A stretch of DNA of 47,956 nt, from positions 1 to 47,956 of the forward strand of contig CAJOFH010000043.1 in assembly GCA_905233845.1 (NCBI GenBank), read 5' to 3'. The notes under the pieces were generated by a model. That model ran no database searches, was not told the DNA's origin, and worked only from the letters and a program-made list of their open reading frames with translations. The position numbers were made by a program, and so were the translations under genes. Positions 47,348 through 47,956 of the stretch are shown here, in pieces. The DNA comes from an uncultured Muribaculaceae bacterium. Lineage in GTDB: Bacteria; Bacteroidota; Bacteroidia; Bacteroidales; Muribaculaceae. Each line of letters starts with the position of its first letter. The first letter of the stretch is position 1.

Positions 47348-47956
47348 TTATTTCTTATTCAAAACCATCGCACGAATAATTGACGAGAAATCCCTTTTTT
47401 TATTTTTGTGTCGGTTGAATCGAAAAATATACTCGTCAAGATAACCTTGTAGATGATTATAATCTATATGCCTACGTTCGTCTTGCAGCCATTTTTTGAA
47501 CAGATTGAAATGAGCATCAAGCATATTATGTCTGTCTACATAATGAAAATACGGGAATTCCTTATGTGGTATTCTTATTCTTCCCATTTCTTTCATTGCA
47601 ATATATGCATCTTTATCAACATAACGATTTATGAAATCACGAACATATTGCGCTTTGCCATCATTTATAACACAACCAAAAGCCCTATTCACTTTAGCAC
47701 CTATTATCTCAATAGCAAATATAATGCGTTGCTTTGGTTTTACTCTTCTATAAAAGTAGGACTCACTCATCTCATTATATATATTATATACTCCTACTCC
47801 AACAGCAGTACCCAGTCGTTTTTGTCGCAGGGCACCAATTGCACGTTGAACTTTATATTTAACGTGAGTTCGACGAAAATAATTAAAAGAGTGTGAGCTG
47901 GTTATCAAATTCTCGTTCTAATTGTAGCATTGGTTTCTTAGGAAAAAAGCAGTATG
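47348..47956 (-). pseudogene. IS1595-like (ISXO2) transposase, 5' part broken
   Basis: C-terminal part of a DDE transposase on the minus strand, 186 codons to a frame that opens at 47908 with TTG. Features: SESYFYRRVKPKQR, IFAIEIIGAKVNRAFGCV, KDAYIAM-type metal position, HNMLDAHFNLFKKWLQ and YLDEYIFRFNRH, the ending typical of ISXO2-like transposases. The N-terminal zinc-finger half is missing. In the frame of ATG at 47930 (MLQLEREFDN...) reading meets a stop at 47885-47883 after LTLF, next to TTTTAA, so a frameshift around 47885-47890 is suspected. The Asp of the first DDE motif is replaced by SES. The window edge cuts the rest. Confidence 0.7.

Overview
The window looks like chromosome of a Bacteroidales bacterium (order inferred; family unresolved, Muribaculaceae- or Prevotellaceae-like gene content is plausible). 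The evidence is the Bacteroidetes promoter (-33 TTTG, about 19-20 nt spacer, -7 TAnnTTTG) in front of most transcription units, the near absence of Shine-Dalgarno sequences, an UpxY/NusG-like antiterminator, BspA-type leucine-rich surface proteins with dockerin repeats, and the gmd-fcl GDP-fucose pair.

Layout. 0.2-3.5 kb (minus): an LTA-synthase-like sulfatase-fold membrane protein and trigger factor. 3.7-9.5 kb (plus): HAD hydrolase, small lipoprotein, Tat-exported aldo/keto reductase with ferredoxin clusters, a secreted tyrosine phosphatase and a beta-helix carbohydrate-binding lipoprotein. 9.5-12.4 kb (minus): UpxY-like regulator, gmd and fcl (GDP-mannose to GDP-L-fucose). 12.6-13.6 kb: a small HExxH protein and a DUF2461 protein. 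13.6-20 kb is an accessory island: tandem 96-bp repeats, a dispersed two-hairpin repeat, and two large surface proteins joining BspA LRRs with cohesin-like and dockerin-like modules. 20-27 kb: a complete tripartite RND efflux operon (tetR, tolC-like, adaptor, pump) ending in a PII-like gene that overlaps the pump stop codon.

27-35.4 kb: hpt, adk, hemW, a DUF3857 protein, a minus-strand pair (yraN and a metallophosphoesterase/PQQ propeller protein), then the rpsF-rpsR-rplI ribosomal operon, whose second and third genes carry strong Shine-Dalgarno sequences. 35.5-44.5 kb: gltX, a probable outer-membrane barrel protein, waaA, a second LTA-synthase-like protein (minus), then a tight kdsA-manA-epimerase-kdsC operon. 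The KDO genes (kdsA, kdsC, waaA) build the lipid A-KDO core; mannose-6-phosphate isomerase can supply the GDP-mannose that gmd and fcl convert. 44.6-47 kb: rplS, a SPOR-domain protein with folE, tRNA-Gly(GCC) and tRNA-Leu(GAG). The right edge holds the C-terminal part of an IS1595-like transposase in a broken frame.

Most of the window is ordinary housekeeping sequence. The most interesting signals are the Shine-Dalgarno sites inside the bS6/bS18 operon, the dispersed structured repeat flanking the BspA locus, the PII-like protein coupled to an efflux pump, and short-repeat modules placed directly before start codons or promoters. All family assignments are by reading of motifs; no search was run.
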